Shown: piece by piece, positions 21,348-31,853 of the stretch
Position numbering within the stretch: position 1 is the stretch's first letter
Layout of the letters: every line of letters starts with the position of its first letter
Program-made: the position numbers and the translations under genes
Assembly: GCA_036435485.1 (NCBI GenBank)
Contig: CM071597.1
Location: 12,641,881-12,705,880, forward strand
DNA length: 64,000 nucleotides
Source: Saposhnikovia divaricata
Taxonomy: Eukaryota; Streptophyta; Magnoliopsida; Apiales; Apiaceae
Direction of reading: 5' to 3'
The notes under the pieces: model-generated
The model's input: only the letters and a program-made list of their open reading frames with translations
What the model was told of the DNA's origin: nothing
Databases searched by the model: none

Positions 21348-22018
21348 AGAGTTAATTGCATTTTACATTCCATATCTTTACTCCATATTAAATTATGGGT
21401 ACATACTTTCATGAATTGTATTTTGCATCCCCAACTTTAAATTATAGGTGAAATCACGACCCCTTGTACATTTTTTTTATCCAAAATAATATTGTTTTTA
21501 GCGAATAAATTAACAAATGCGATACAAAATTATTGTTGTGATTATACACATTTTATATTTTAAACATGTCACTAGTTTACATTTTTTAAAATTTTAATTT
21601 TTAATCCGATATTATTTTTTGACCATTAATTGATAATAATATATTTATCAAAAATTGAACTAACATATAATAATTAAATAAACTACCGATATTATTTTTT
21701 GACCATTAATTGATAATAATATATTTATCAAAAATTTAACTAACATATAATAATTAAATAAACTTGGGATTATTACGATGTATGATACATATAAAATTAT
21801 TAACATATATTTCTACCATATTAAAATATAAAACATATAATTAATGCAATAATTTTATATCGCATTTGTCAACATATTCGTTAAAACAATATTTTTTTGA
21901 TAGAAAATGTATAAGGGATTGTGCTTAAAGTTAGGGAATGTAAAATGTAATTTATGAAATTACATATATAAAATTGAATTTGGACTAAAGATAGGGGATA
22001 TAAAGTGCAATCAACTCT
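21348..22018. mobile_element. TIR element flanked by 26-bp direct repeats
   Basis: The ends GAGTTAATTGCATTTTACATTCC and ...ATAAAGTGCAATCAACTC are imperfect inverted repeats. An internal 80-bp unit beginning CCGATATTATTTTTTGACC is tandemly duplicated at 21606 and 21686. The flanking blocks CTAGTTGGTGGATCATAG (21322) and CTAGTCGGTGGATCCTAG (22016) are direct repeats. They are too long and too diverged for a simple target duplication. No coding capacity. Confidence 0.55.
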
Positions 22019-22041
22019 AGTCGGTGGATCCTAGAAATAAT

Positions 22042-22583
22042 AACTATAGTGATTCCATGTCTGTAACACCTCTAGATCCTACACCTTAAAAAATTAGACA
22101 TGTGGATTCTGATTCTCAACGTAAATTTGTTTCCGTAGTAAGTTCATAAAGCTGTGAATGGGATCCGGTGCGACATAACGAAGAACACCTCTAGTCTCAT
22201 TCATATTGTTTGAGTTTTATTCACTCGTTGACATTGGAATCATCATTTACTAGAAAATTTGTAATACTACAAAAGGTATTCATATTACTATTAACACTTC
22301 CATTTCTCTAACAGCTATTCCCTTGATTCGTAACTTCACGTATATATTGACATGACTTACTTCAATATAGGGCACTCCTTTACTAGCAGATGAAGATAAC
22401 CCAACATGATATGGAAATAAGATCTTCCCGTGAAGCTCCTGGATGATGATAACCTAGAAGGATTCAAAGCACGACATAATCTCAAAATTCTGCGATGAGG
22501 ATAACCCGACAACCAATGAATTGTGATATCTTCAAATAATATATTCATGTAATGTAGCATGTATCTTCAAATAATATGTAATG

Positions 22584-22587
<4 letters not shown>
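22042..22587. other. Intergenic, nothing recognised
   Basis: No domain-bearing frame and no structured RNA seen. AATCTTCAAATAATAT-type blocks repeat near 22528 and 22563. Confidence 0.45.
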
Positions 22588-22626
<39 letters not shown>

Positions 22627-22670
22627 ATATATATATATATATGTAATATATATATATATATATATATATG
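22588..22670. repeat. (TA)n microsatellite with interspersed TGTAATA
   Basis: TA runs interrupted twice by TATGTAATATA. Confidence 0.95.
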
Positions 22671-22754
22671 CTTGTCCGGGGCCCCTTCCCCTTTCAAAAA
22701 AGATTTTTATGGTAATTTGACCCAAGAGGGCCCTTCTAAGGATAAAGAAGGTGC

Positions 22755-23241
22755 TGTTGGGAGTTGTCTCACATCGTTTGTGGGAAGGGCATATTGCTAG
22801 TTATTAAGCAACCAGATTAACTCCATTAGTATGAGACTTTTTGGGAGTTACTCAAAAACAAATCTGTGCAGGCCTGACTTTATCAAAGCGGACAATATCA
22901 TACTAATGTGGAGTTAAGGCTTGCTGGCGGCCCAACAAGTATGGGCCTAGGGGAGTCAGATAGCCATGTGAATTTTCAGTATGGATCAAGGGGGAGTCAG
23001 ATCACACAAAATGAAGGTAGATTCGACAGGTGTCGAGCCCGATGTGTGAAGGGAGAGATTGTTGGGAGTTGTCCCACATCGTTTGTGGGAAGGGCAGATT
23101 GCTAGTTAATAAGCTGCCAGATTAACTCCATTAGTATGAGGCTTTGGGAGTTACCCAAAAACAAACCCGTACGGGCCTGACCCAACCCAAAACGGAAAAT
23201 ATCATACTAATGTGGAGTTAAGGCGTGCTGGCGGCCCAACA
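22755..23241 (+). mobile_element. Very small TRIM (terminal-repeat retrotransposon in miniature)
   Basis: Two direct repeats, 22755-22937 (183 bp) and 23060-23241 (182 bp), both begin TGTTGGGAGTTGTC and end GCGGCCCAACA. The TGTTGGG...CCCACATCG start is a known TRIM-type LTR head. A 122-bp interior ends in the purine tract GAAGGGAGAGAT immediately before the second repeat, as a polypurine tract should. GGTGC is duplicated at 22750-22754 and 23242-23246. No recognisable tRNA-Met primer-binding site follows the first LTR. No coding capacity; mobilisation would need proteins from another element. Confidence 0.88.
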
Positions 23242-23258
23242 GGTGCAGCCTCGGCTTA

Positions 23259-23649
23259 GAGCATCTTCAATGGCGTTGGCTAGCATCTCCATTGGCTAAA
23301 TTACATAAAATATTGATTATGTAAAATTTGTCGAACATGTAAGATATTGTGCTCCGAGGGTATTGGCTATATATAATGATTGGCTATATTTCAAAAATGG
23401 TATGTTATTAATATTTCATGTTGTTATTAATGGAATATATTATTTTAAAATAAAAATAAGTGATGTGGCAATTCACTACAGGTCTCTAGAGGTTCGACAA
23501 ATATAGCCAATATCAAGAGATTATTTATTTTTATAGACAAGGGTTTTGTCCCATTGGAGTGGCTAATTTTTTACTTATTATGTATAAGTTTTATTTTTGA
23601 AAAGCCACGTAGACTTTTAGCTAAGGGCTTGATATGGTTGGAGATGCTC
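23259..23649. mobile_element. Tourist-like MITE, GAGCATCTxCAA ends
   Basis: The inverted ends GAGCATCTTCAATGG and TTGGAGATGCTC flank 391 bp. TTA is duplicated at 23256-23258 and 23650-23652. The interior (GTCGAACATGTAAGATATTGTGCTCC, GGTCTCTAGAGGTTCGACAAA) matches the MITE at 37279-37663 in opposite orientation, so they belong to one family. Confidence 0.85.
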
Positions 23650-23652
23650 TTA

Positions 23653-24154
23653 AAACATATAGATAATGTAGAATAAAGCCAACAAGATTTGCGGATAGAA
23701 TCAGTATGAATATAAGGTATAAGGTCTCAAAGACACGACTGCTGATATTAGAGGTGGCCAATTGGGCGTTGGGTGGGCCGGCCACGCTTTTCAGCGGCCC
23801 AGCTAAACAATGAGAAGGCAATATTGAACCAAATCCTTGTAAAAATTTGACCGGGTCGGGCCAGGCTTGGGTTCAATTGAATTGGAATCGGCACATTGGT
23901 TGGGCTGGGTTGCTGCTGGGTTGGCAATTTGGGCTGCGACCTGGGTTGATGGGTTGGGTTATATGGTGGTGGTGGGTTTGGGTTTGGGTTTGGGATTGGG
24001 CTTGATTAAAAATTAACAAAACTAAAAATAAAATCAATAATTAAAAATGAAAATTATGTAAAGTTATGAACAAAAACAATTAAAATTATCTTATTTGTCA
24101 ATTTAGCAAAAACATAATTATCTTATTTGTTGGTTGTATTGACATTAGCTTGAC
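23653..24154. other. GGGTT-rich degraded element and AT-rich spacer
   Basis: The stretch 23750-24005 contains GGTGGCCAATTGGGC, repeated GGGTTGGG and TTTGGGTTTGGGTTTGGG, a composition typical of degraded plant MITE ends. The rest is AT-rich. No gene. Confidence 0.4.
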
Positions 24155-25078
24155 ATTTGGGTCGACTAGTAGTCTTTCATATTTTACAAATTTAAACAAA
24201 TACCAAATATAATTAAATAAAAAATATTAGCTTCCTATAAATACCAAATATTAGCTTATTAGAAATATAAATAATGGACTTCACAAATTTAAACAAATAC
24301 CAAATATAAATAACTAAAAAGTATTTTTAAAAATACATACAATACTTTTATCTAATACATTGAAATAACAATACAAAATATTACAAAATATCGGAAATGC
24401 AATATTTGTATGCATGGTATATTTTAAGTTAAATTTAAAATATCTTTAAAAAAATAAAATGATGACATAAGAAGAAAAAAATTAAAACAAAGACAATTTA
24501 TAAATAAAAAGCAAGATATTGGATTCAAAAAAAAAAAACAAGATATCATTTTTCCACTGCTCTAGGAGGAGGTCCTAGTATATCCCTTCTATGTTTTCTA
24601 ATGAATATATTCTCACATACTCTAGAATGTTCTGGAAGGTTCTAGTATGATCGAGAACTTTCTATATTATCTTATTATAAATATACCTCTTAGCCATCTC
24701 TTCTTCCATTGTCACTCACTTCCCCAAGTTTTCTAGTTTTCTCCTCTTTTGCATATTTAATATTACAAACATTGTACTTTTTGAAGATTTTGAATTTCCT
24801 GATTTGAATTATAAAGCCACAACAGGAACAAGAACAATACAAATGAAGTGTTGTTTGTGTTTTTCTCTCGAATTCAAGTCCAACTTTGTGTGAGTTTTGT
24901 TAAATTGATTGTTTGGCATCTTAATTTTTATTTATACTGTATGTACAAGTTCAAATCCATATATATGTGTATAGGTCGGGAGGCTATTTTTTAACAAGTA
25001 GTCCATACATGTTTTATTATGAATTAAACTTTTCAAATTTGTTTTCTTTATGATTTCTTAAAATATTGTGTTTTCATA
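24155..25078 (+). repeat. Copy B of the ~924-bp promoter-like repeat (other copy 3483-4406)
   Basis: Same order of blocks as copy A: TTTGGGTCGACTA, the AATACCAAATAT stretches, heat-shock elements, TATA box, TTCCCCAAGTTTTCTAG leader and the short open frame ATGAAGTGTTGTTTG. No EGY3 fragment is joined to this copy. Its right end is followed within 5 bp by a CACTA terminus. Confidence 0.85.
24624..24683 (+). promoter_or_regulatory. Four-unit heat-shock element and TATA box in repeat copy B
   Basis: AGAATGTTCTGGAAGGTTCT at 24624-24643 is a perfect run of alternating GAA and TTC pentamers (nGAAnnTTCnnGAAnnTTCn), the optimal trimer-binding layout for heat-shock factors. A weaker site AGAACTTTCT follows at ~24654, and TATAAATA lies at 24676-24683. 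Confidence 0.75.
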
Positions 25079-25082
25079 ATTA

Positions 25083-25580
25083 CACTACAAGAAAAACGGA
25101 TAAATATGATCGAAAAAATTCGGTCATATTTAGCTAAATTCGACTGAATTCGGTCGAATTTAGCTAAATATGACCGAATTTCTGTTGGTCATATTTAAGC
25201 TGGTCAAATTTAGTAATTTGGTCGAATTTTAGGATAAATTCGACCGAAAAATTCAGTCATATTTAGGATAAATTCGACTGAATAATTCGGTCATATTTAG
25301 GATAAATTCGACCAAATTTGGTCGAAATTCATATTATTAAATTCGACCGATTTTGGTTAAAGTATAAATTCGACCAAAATTTTGAAAATTTCAAATTTTG
25401 GGGAAAATTTCAATTTTTGGGGAAAATTTCAAAATTTTGGAATTTGGCGCCCGAAATAAATTAAATTCGCCCAAATTTGGTCATATTTAGTACACTAAAT
25501 TAGACCAAATCTATTTGATATATATGCTAAATTCGACCAAATTCAGTCATATTTAATCTGCGCCAGTTTTAAAAAAAAGG
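25083..25580 (+). mobile_element. CACTA (EnSpm) element left end with subterminal repeats
   Basis: It begins CACTACAAGAAAAACGG, the canonical plant CACTA terminus, preceded by TTA. For ~490 bp an ATTCGGTCATATTTA / AATTCGACCGAAT motif recurs in both orientations, as in CACTA subterminal arrays. No matching right terminus (...TTTTTCTTGTAGTG) was found in the window, so this is a broken end. Confidence 0.8.
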
Positions 25581-25587
25581 TAGCAAA

Positions 25588-26044
25588 CACTAGTACAAAA
25601 CTATCTTTTAGCATCGCACTTTAAGCGTCGGTTATATAGAGAGCCGTGGCTTATACATACTTTAGGTGTCGGTTGCTAGCTTAACCGACGCTTAAAGTCA
25701 TTTGTGTTGGACCTGTTGCGTCGGTCATGAAACAACCAACACCTAAAACTGACCCTTTATCGTCGATCCTTACTCAACCGACGCCTTAAACCGACCTTTA
25801 GCGTCGGTCATAAACCACCGATGCCTAAAACTGAACTTTTAACATCGGTCTTTAACTAACCGACGCCTTAAACCTACCCTTTAGCGCCGGACTTTACTTA
25901 ACCGACGCCTAAAACCGACCCTTAAGTGTCGGTCATAAATAACCGTCGCCTGAAATAGACCCTTTAGCGTCGGTCTTTACTCAACCGACGCCTAAACTGA
26001 CCATTTTGTACTTTTTGTGTCGCCTTACATTTGACCGACGCTAA
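25588..26044 (+). mobile_element. Second CACTA-like end with GCGTCGGT subterminal array
   Basis: It starts CACTAGTACAAAAC, close to CACTA termini. About ten repeats of TTAGCGTCGGTC / AACCGACGCCTAAA in alternating orientation follow at 30-50 bp spacing. No right end (...TTTTGTACTAGTG) was seen. The host gene fragments downstream may be its cargo. Confidence 0.65.
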
Positions 26045-27107
26045 AAGTATTATATTTTTTTTAAAAAAAGCTAAATTATATACAAATAATATTTTTATAC
26101 AAATAATACGTTATTTTATATTATACCACAATAATTTAAAATTTTAAATTGAATAACATTATTCAAATAAGATCTATACAAATCATACAACATTTTATTA
26201 AAAGTTACATTTAAATAATTTTATTACACAAATAAATAATATGTATTCATTCCTACTTATATATCTTGAACCATTATTTATGATAAAATTATATCCGTAT
26301 CATGCTTCTTTTTGTAAATTATATATTAAAAAATTACACTTTTATCTAATTAAATTTTCTAAAAAATTGAAATTTTATATAATATCAATTAATAAATATA
26401 AATCATTAAATAATAAAACTAATTTGTATTCTTGATCTTTCAGATGACTACTGATATATCATATACACAGTTTTACACCAATTCTTTTACACCAATTCTT
26501 TCCGCCTCTTTCCCTAATTCCCCAATTGCTCGCTGCTCACTAATTTCTCCAATTGCTCGCTCCTCACTTTCATCATCGAGAAGAAGGAATTACTAGCGGG
26601 TCTCTCTCTCTGTCTCGTACACACACAGAGAATACACTTTACTTCTTCCCCAACTCATTCGTCTACAGGTTTGGCTTTTTTCCCTGTCCTCTCCTTATGT
26701 TTAATTCAATTCTAATCTCAACTTAACTTGTACCTTTAATTTATTACCTGTATAATGTTATTAGAACAGTTGTATTGGTTTCTAGGAAGTTTTTGGGTCA
26801 GCATCTGTGTGGATACAAATCTTATCTAATTCTATCGGTTTTCGGTGAGGTTAGTGATTCATGCCTTCAGTTATCTTGTGTTACTAAAAGCAAACAGGGC
26901 CTTGAGTGACTATTAATACACACGCATTGGTTACTCAATTATATTATATTCATAAGTTGTTCAATTGTGGGTGTATCTATTGTGGCTAATTTATTTTTAG
27001 TCCTCTTACTAATTGTAAATAGATTCTCAGTTATTCACAACTATTCAAAAGAATTATTGCTCGATTCCTTTTATGCTTTTTGATTCTTATGATGTTCGAT
27101 TTTCTAG
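26045..27107 (+). other. AT-rich stretch, then leader-like sequence without clear coding
   Basis: 26045-26435 is very AT-rich. 26440-26670 resembles a plant 5' leader, with a duplicated CCAATTGCTCGCT block, a TCTCTCTCTCTGTCTC tract and TTCGTCTACAG followed by GTTTGG, a possible donor. No start codon with a recognisable product was found. It may be the captured 5' leader of the fragment that follows. Confidence 0.4.
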
Positions 27108-27910
27108 GTGCCTCTGGCATTGTATGGAGTCTCTGGCTAGTCACTATCAGCAAAAATCCAATTCTGTGTGGTAGTTCCTTGGTAGTCATATGTGTGGTCT
27201 TACTTGTGAACAGGTATCCTTGTGTTTATGATTATTCTATTCTTCATTTGTAAAGGCTGAAAAATGTTGGTTGTTACTTTCTAAATGTAGTTGAATTAAT
27301 TATTGAGGTCATGGGAGATGACTTACAACTCATCCTATCTCTTGTTAGTGAGTTGGCACTTCGTAAGGGTACTGTTGTATCCTAATTTGGATTGATGAAG
27401 AAGGAATTTTATCTTCATTGATTGCCTGTTTCACATGCTCTGGGGTTTAATGTAAAATCAGGAGAAGCAGAGGTATATCACTCTATCTTTGGAAGAAATT
27501 CTATTTTCTACTTCATGGTAAAAGTATATCATTTGCGAGTGTTAGGAGTACACTTTCTTGTACACTTGTATGCGTAAAATTAATTGAAACTAGAATGGTA
27601 GGTGATTAGCCCCACAGTCCTGCACCCTTATACATCCTAAGTTGACCTGTACATGCCTGTATGCAATAGCTATAGGATACAACTTTGGAAGGAGTTATTT
27701 TTTTATCTGTAGTCGTTCTTTACCATTGTCAAGTGTCATAGTTATTTTTAAACTACATGCAGTTTGTACCAAAGAATAAAAATATGTTTTCTAACTGATG
27801 TTTGATTATATCTAATTTACCAGGAGCTACCTCCAGAAGAGGAGAAGGAATTGAAAGAAACTTTAGAGGGTTTGATTGGAAAGGGGAAGAAGGTTCACCT
27901 CGAACAAAAG
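27108..27910 (+). pseudogene. Fragment resembling mitochondrial ATP synthase subunit O (OSCP/delta)
   Basis: Two pieces resemble plant ATP synthase subunit O. 27108-27137, after acceptor TTTCTAG, reads VPLALYGVSG and then meets an in-frame TAG. 27824-27910, between acceptor TTTACCAG and donor GTACAAC, is a clean 29-codon exon, reading ELPPEEEKELKETLEG and then GKGKKVHLEQK. The second piece matches the conserved LPPxEEKEL...GKxxxxEQK region near the C-terminus of that protein. Exons between and after are missing. Most likely a captured, decayed gene fragment; the short first match could be chance. Confidence 0.55.
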
Positions 27911-28065
27911 GTACAACTTTGTTATATACTGGTATGTTTATTGTACTATCTTCTTTATGATCATTAAGACTTTAACTTCAATATGTGCATTCCAGATTGA
28001 TCATGGTATACTTGCTATTCTTGAATTTTTTTTTCCTGGACACTAAGTTTAATTACATTGTATCC

Positions 28066-28460
28066 CACTACAAGAAATTTATTTTTTACCTACCAATTGT
28101 AAAAGTAGGTAAATCTCATATATTGGTTGGTAGGCAAATATGTTTAGTTACCAATATAATATTTGTAATGATTTGTAGGTAATAGATAGTAGAGAAAGAG
28201 TCTTTATCTACACATTTTCACATTGGTAGGCAAATATTATGTGGAGCCCACTTTTTTAGATAATTAATAATGAGTCATCAAATGAATTGGCACCTGCTTA
28301 ATTACATGGCAATGTCCATGTGGCACCTCTTATGTGTTGTCCAAGTGGCATTCAACTAGGGGTCCAAGTGGCAATCACAGAACATTACATGTGTCATTTG
28401 GGAAGTTCCACATGGCACTTTACTAGCATTCCATGTGGATCCTATTGATGATACCAGTGC
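28066..28460 (+). mobile_element. Third CACTA-like terminus (CACTACAAGAAATTT)
   Basis: It starts CACTACAAGAAA and carries subterminal-like repeats (TTGGTAGGCAAATAT at ~28119 and ~28223), then repeated CCAAGTGGCA / CCATGTGGCA blocks to ~28450. No opposite terminus was found. It may be an end of the same or another non-autonomous CACTA. Confidence 0.5.
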
Positions 28461-28721
28461 CATTTAAAATTGGTACGAATAATAATACATTAACTCATAA
28501 ATAATTTAAAACAACTAAAACAATATATATTTGATATAAAATTCATAATTTTTATTATATAACTCGGTCATGATACAATTTATGCAAATGAAACAAAAGA
28601 AGGTAAAAACTAAAGTCTACACTAATTTTGTCAAAAAAATTACTAAAAAATTATGTCCTTCTCCAATATGTCTCATCCTCATCTGTTAACTACATTCTTG
28701 AGTAATTTTCAGCTTCATTCC

Positions 28722-29460
28722 TCAGCACAGAATTCTAGGGGGCTTTAGTATTGATTTTTTCGACAAAAAAGACTTTTCGGAACTCACATATCCAGAGAGA
28801 GATTTCTGGGAACTTAGATATTCAGATACATTTCCGAGTGAAAGTTTTGGACTATCTGCAGGATCATTAAGAGTCTCTGATGCCTCGTAAAAATTTTCAT
28901 CTTCACTTTGATTTCGCTCAATCTAGTCAAAAGTCTGACCTTCAGTTTCTTTCAAGATGAAAGGTTCATCAGTACTGCAAATGAAGGATCGTGCTAAATA
29001 TAAGGGCTGATCCTGAGATACTCCTGAGTAGCAAACTAAATCTTCCAACTCCAAAGCCTTTAAAACAGTGCCAATGAACATGTCACCTTCCCTAAGGGAA
29101 AGTTCCACCTGTGTACACGGATAAATTTATTTGAATAAAAAATATGATACACGAAGATAGAAAAGCAAAGATGGAATATAAATAGTCATACCTGACCACC
29201 TATTGCTCGAAATTCAAAAGGACGACTCTCCTCAGCTAGAAGCACCTTCCTGAAAGCTCTATCATGCTGAATAAGGTTAGAAAAATTTATTAATCACGAT
29301 TACAATAATGAATAAAACATTCCACAACATACATATCATCCAACGCTTGGGTACACACCCACCTGGCTATTATAGAGTCGTCAGAATCTGATGTAGTTTC
29401 CAACACACCAGTTATAGGAGTGAAACCTTGCAGAAAAATTCTAGAAGTGAGGTTCAGTAA
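28722..29460 (-). pseudogene. Three-exon fragment resembling a plant VPS13-like lipid-transfer protein
   Basis: On the minus strand three exon-like pieces join in frame. ~29460-29363 (SRIFLQGFTPITGVLETTSD) has donor GTGGGT. 29266-29192 (HDRAFRKVLLAEESRPFEF) lies between a CAG acceptor and GTATGA donor. 29108 onwards reads VELSLREGDMFIGTVLKALE, then DLVCYSG and YLARSFI. A TAG at 28923-28925 interrupts the last piece, but the frame stays open to 28722, reading EDENFYEASETL and VSEYLSSQKSLSG. The pattern is reminiscent of the middle of plant VPS13/SHRUBBY-type proteins; the assignment is from memory and unsearched. Splice sites are intact but flanking exons are absent, consistent with capture by a transposon. 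Confidence 0.5.
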
Positions 29461-29713
29461 TTCAGTTATATTGGCTCGGTGCCTAATGCAATAGAAAGTG
29501 CCTCAGTTGTGTAAATAAAGTACTAACTCGTAAGTCGTAACCCATTATCCAAGGTAATTTACCCGCCTGTATTTTAACAATGAAAAAGAAGCGGGATATT
29601 TCAATTTTGTGTTTAAAATGAAGCCGACAACTTTTTATTTTGCAAGTACTTTTTTATAAATTTAAATTACTAATTATCAATTAGCAACAGTAAGATTGCA
29701 ATGCAATGATAGT

Positions 29714-29865
29714 AGGAGAGCTTTGCAAAAGAAAGTGGTGTCGGTACAAATAAGAGACGTTGATGGGTCAAGGCTCAAAGGGAAGATGATTAGCACACCA
29801 CCATCTGATTCTTGGGCTTGGAGAAAGTATGGTCAAATGCCTATCAAAGGCTCTCCTTACCCGAG
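29714..29865 (+). pseudogene. WRKY group IIe-like exon fragment
   Basis: It reads RRALQKKVVSVQIRDVDGSR, then SDSWAWRKYGQMPIKGSPYP, and ends at a splice donor (CCGAG, then GTACTA). SDSWAWRKYGQKPIKGSPYP is the hallmark of group IIe WRKY transcription factors, and the intron position within the WRKY domain (after PR) is the usual one. Lys is replaced by Met after WRKYGQ. The second half of the domain with the C2H2 zinc finger does not follow; a copia element starts 117 bp downstream. It is therefore a fragment. Confidence 0.85.
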
Positions 29866-30057
29866 GTACTAAATATTTATTATTTATTTTCATCACAAAT
29901 ATTAGGATCCAATGTCATCATCAACAACTCCATTTACTCCCTATTTTTTTATTTTAATTAAATTATGATTTGGAGTAAAGGTCTAGGTGTGCATTTTCAT
30001 TTGGTATCAGAGCTTTGGTATACTAACATTTCTGTAACAGGAAAAGTATTCGATCAA

Positions 30058-31257
30058 ATGGCTAACAATTTAAAAATGAAGAATATGGCTCTTCTTTCTG
30101 GAAATAGCAAGCCAACAGAATCTGGTGATGAAGAACTCGCTGTCATCTCAAGGAAAATAAAGAAACTGATTGAGAAGAAGAACAACATGAAAAGAGAGAA
30201 ATGTGGATTTTCTAACAGCAAGAAAGTATCTAAAGACTCAAAGGATCAAACATGCTTTGGGTGTGGCAAACCAGGTCATTACAAGAGAGATTGCTACAAG
30301 CTGAAATCAGAACAGCTTGCTGCTTACAAGGACAAGACGAAATCAAAAGCTCTACTGACTTGGAGTGATGATGATTCGGATTCCAGTGATGACTCAAGTG
30401 AAGAGATGGTGAACTTGGCACTTGTTGGAATTTCTACTCTAGGAAATTCTGAAGGAGTTTATGCCGAAACTGATTCTGAAGAAGATCAAAGTGAGGTAAA
30501 TTCTTTTAATGATTATGTATCTTCAGATGATACTATGTTAGATACACTAACAATGCAGGAACATACAAATATAAGCACTGTGGAGTTCATGGAACTAAAG
30601 GCCGAAAAAGATGAGCTTGAAAAGACAAATACTCATTTAAAGAAAATCATTTCTGATCTCATGACCCAAAAGACTCCAGCTAGAAATGATGATAAAATGG
30701 TTATGGATCTAAAGGCACAAGTCTCTCAACTTGAGGGAGTAAATCGTAAGGTTCTAAGAAGGAATGATGTACTAATGGAGGAACTCAAAGAGCGAATGAA
30801 GGAAATCAAAGAGCTGAGGTCTGATGTTAAAACTAAAGCTAAAGCATTGGAATCATACAAGATGAAGAAATCTAGTCAAGCCGAATCCTCAAAAACTGCT
30901 GAAAAGAGAGTTCAGCAAGCTGAACTCATCAAACAGCAAGCTGAAGTGATCACCCTCCTAGAAACAGAAGTTAAAGATCTCAAGAAGGGCATGGAAACTT
31001 TTGTTCACGGTGAAGACACTTTAAAGACAATGATGAAGAAGGCAAATGTCCTCTTAGTCAGAGAAGGAGTTGGCATGAATTTCAACAAAAAGGATAATGT
31101 GCTCAAATATGATGGAAGGAATGGCATTCCCTACAATTATGCTATGCCTTGGAAGACATGCAACAAATGTGGTGGAAAAGGACATCTGGAAAAGAATTGT
31201 GTGGTTCAAGTATATCATAAGAGGAAAACAACATACCAGAATGGACCAGTCAGATAG
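30058..31257 (+). pseudogene. Copia gag remnant with two zinc knuckles
   Basis: The open frame covers residues from MANNLKMKNMALLSG to 31257. A first zinc knuckle CFGCGKPGHYKRDC lies at ~30250-30292, then an acidic Ser-rich stretch, a long coiled coil (~30580-31000) and a second knuckle CNKCGGKGHLEKNC near 31160. The N-terminal gag domain of ~200 residues that normally precedes the first knuckle is missing: the primer site is only ~240 bp upstream. An internal deletion is therefore likely. Confidence 0.8.
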
Positions 31258-31459
31258 CAATCAGCATACCAGAATGCTTCTGGCAGAAGACAAACAGCTT
31301 ACCAACAGAATGATAGGAAGCAAAATCAGTCCCCAAAAGTGGTCCAAATGTGGATCAAGAAATCTGATTTAAATGCTTTATATATTCTTGCTACTAACCA
31401 ACCTGGACCCAAACCTATATGGGTACCAAAACATTGAGTTATTTTTGTTTGTTTTGTAG

Positions 31460-31797
31460 ATGTGCCTCGCTGCCAAAGTCAAATCAAAGCAATGGATTCT
31501 GGATAGCGGATGCACTAGACACATGAGTGGAGACAAATCTCAGTTTATAAATCTCCAAATGAAAAAGGGTGGAAGAGTGACAATTGGGAATAGCAAAACT
31601 CTTCGAATCCTTGGTACCGGTTCTATTGGTAATAGTAATATTTCGATTGATAAAGTTCAATATGTCAAAGGTCTTACTTATAATTTGCTTAGTGTCACTC
31701 AATTATTTGATGATGGGCATCATGTTGATTTTGGCATTGATAAAACTATTATTACTATTGGTACTAACAAAGTCCCCCTAGTTGCTAGAAGGGAAGG

Positions 31798-31853
<56 letters not shown>

